From the NCBI GenBank assembly GCA_035640715.1, contig DASQVO010000315.1, positions 1 to 21,775 of the forward strand: a stretch of 21,775 nucleotides of DNA, written 5' to 3'. Origin of the DNA: DASQVO01 sp035640715. Lineage in GTDB: Bacteria > Actinomycetota > Actinomycetes > Streptosporangiales > Streptosporangiaceae. Below the pieces are notes generated by a model. That model saw only the letters and a program-made list of their open reading frames with translations, ran no database searches and was not told the origin of the DNA. Each line of letters begins with the position of its first letter. Position 1 is the stretch's first letter. Made by a program: the position numbers and the translations under genes. This document shows positions 21,775 through 21,775 of this stretch, in pieces.

Positions 21775-21775
21775 C

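Overview
The window is the chromosomal replication-origin region of a high-GC Gram-positive bacterium (Actinomycetota). The evidence is the conserved order parB-parA-rsmG-khpB(jag)-yidC-yidD-rnpA-rpmH on the minus strand, diverging from dnaA-dnaN-recF-DUF721-gyrB-gyrA-DUF3566-tRNA-Ile on the plus strand, together with GC-rich sequence, many GTG/TTG starts, a DLW-39-type small protein and actinobacterial forms of ParA, GyrA and DUF3566. I cannot fix the family. dnaN is followed directly by recF, without the 6-phosphogluconate dehydrogenase gene that Streptomyces carries there.

Minus-strand half (1-6741): the segregation pair parA/parB, the 16S rRNA methyltransferase gene rsmG, and a membrane-insertion/RNA module (RNA-binding KhpB, insertase YidC, YidD, RNase P protein, ribosomal protein L34). 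Two insertions disturb the usual order. About 680 bp of GC-rich degenerate repeats separate parB from parA, and a ~330 bp internally deleted IS200/IS605-type relic with a tnpB fragment lies between khpB and rsmG and appears to supply the rsmG start. A parS site lies inside the unusually long 5' part of parA.

Origin (6742-9325): DnaA boxes lie upstream of dnaA. The dnaA-dnaN gap holds three 16-bp-phased repeats with degenerate DnaA boxes, further boxes and one very AT-rich segment that is the best unwinding-element candidate.

Plus-strand half (9326-18220): sliding clamp, RecF, a DUF721 protein, both gyrase subunits, a DUF3566 membrane protein and tRNA-Ile. gyrB starts at TTG behind a stable leader hairpin.

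Accessory scar (18221-20610): where a tRNA-Ile/tRNA-Ala pair could be expected to be close together, there are minus-strand remains of a recombinase-in-trio (RIT) type element. They are a 3' fragment of one tyrosine recombinase overlapping (ATGA) a second that has lost its catalytic C-terminus and is joined to scraps of another integrase. The relic abuts a sugar-porter MFS gene that lacks its 5' end and carries a frameshift. The conserved context then resumes with the DLW-39 small protein, a HAD hydrolase and tRNA-Ala. I found no CRISPR array, toxin-antitoxin pair or intact defence system. The unusual content is the layered mobile-element debris and the non-coding repeat structures around the segregation and origin loci.
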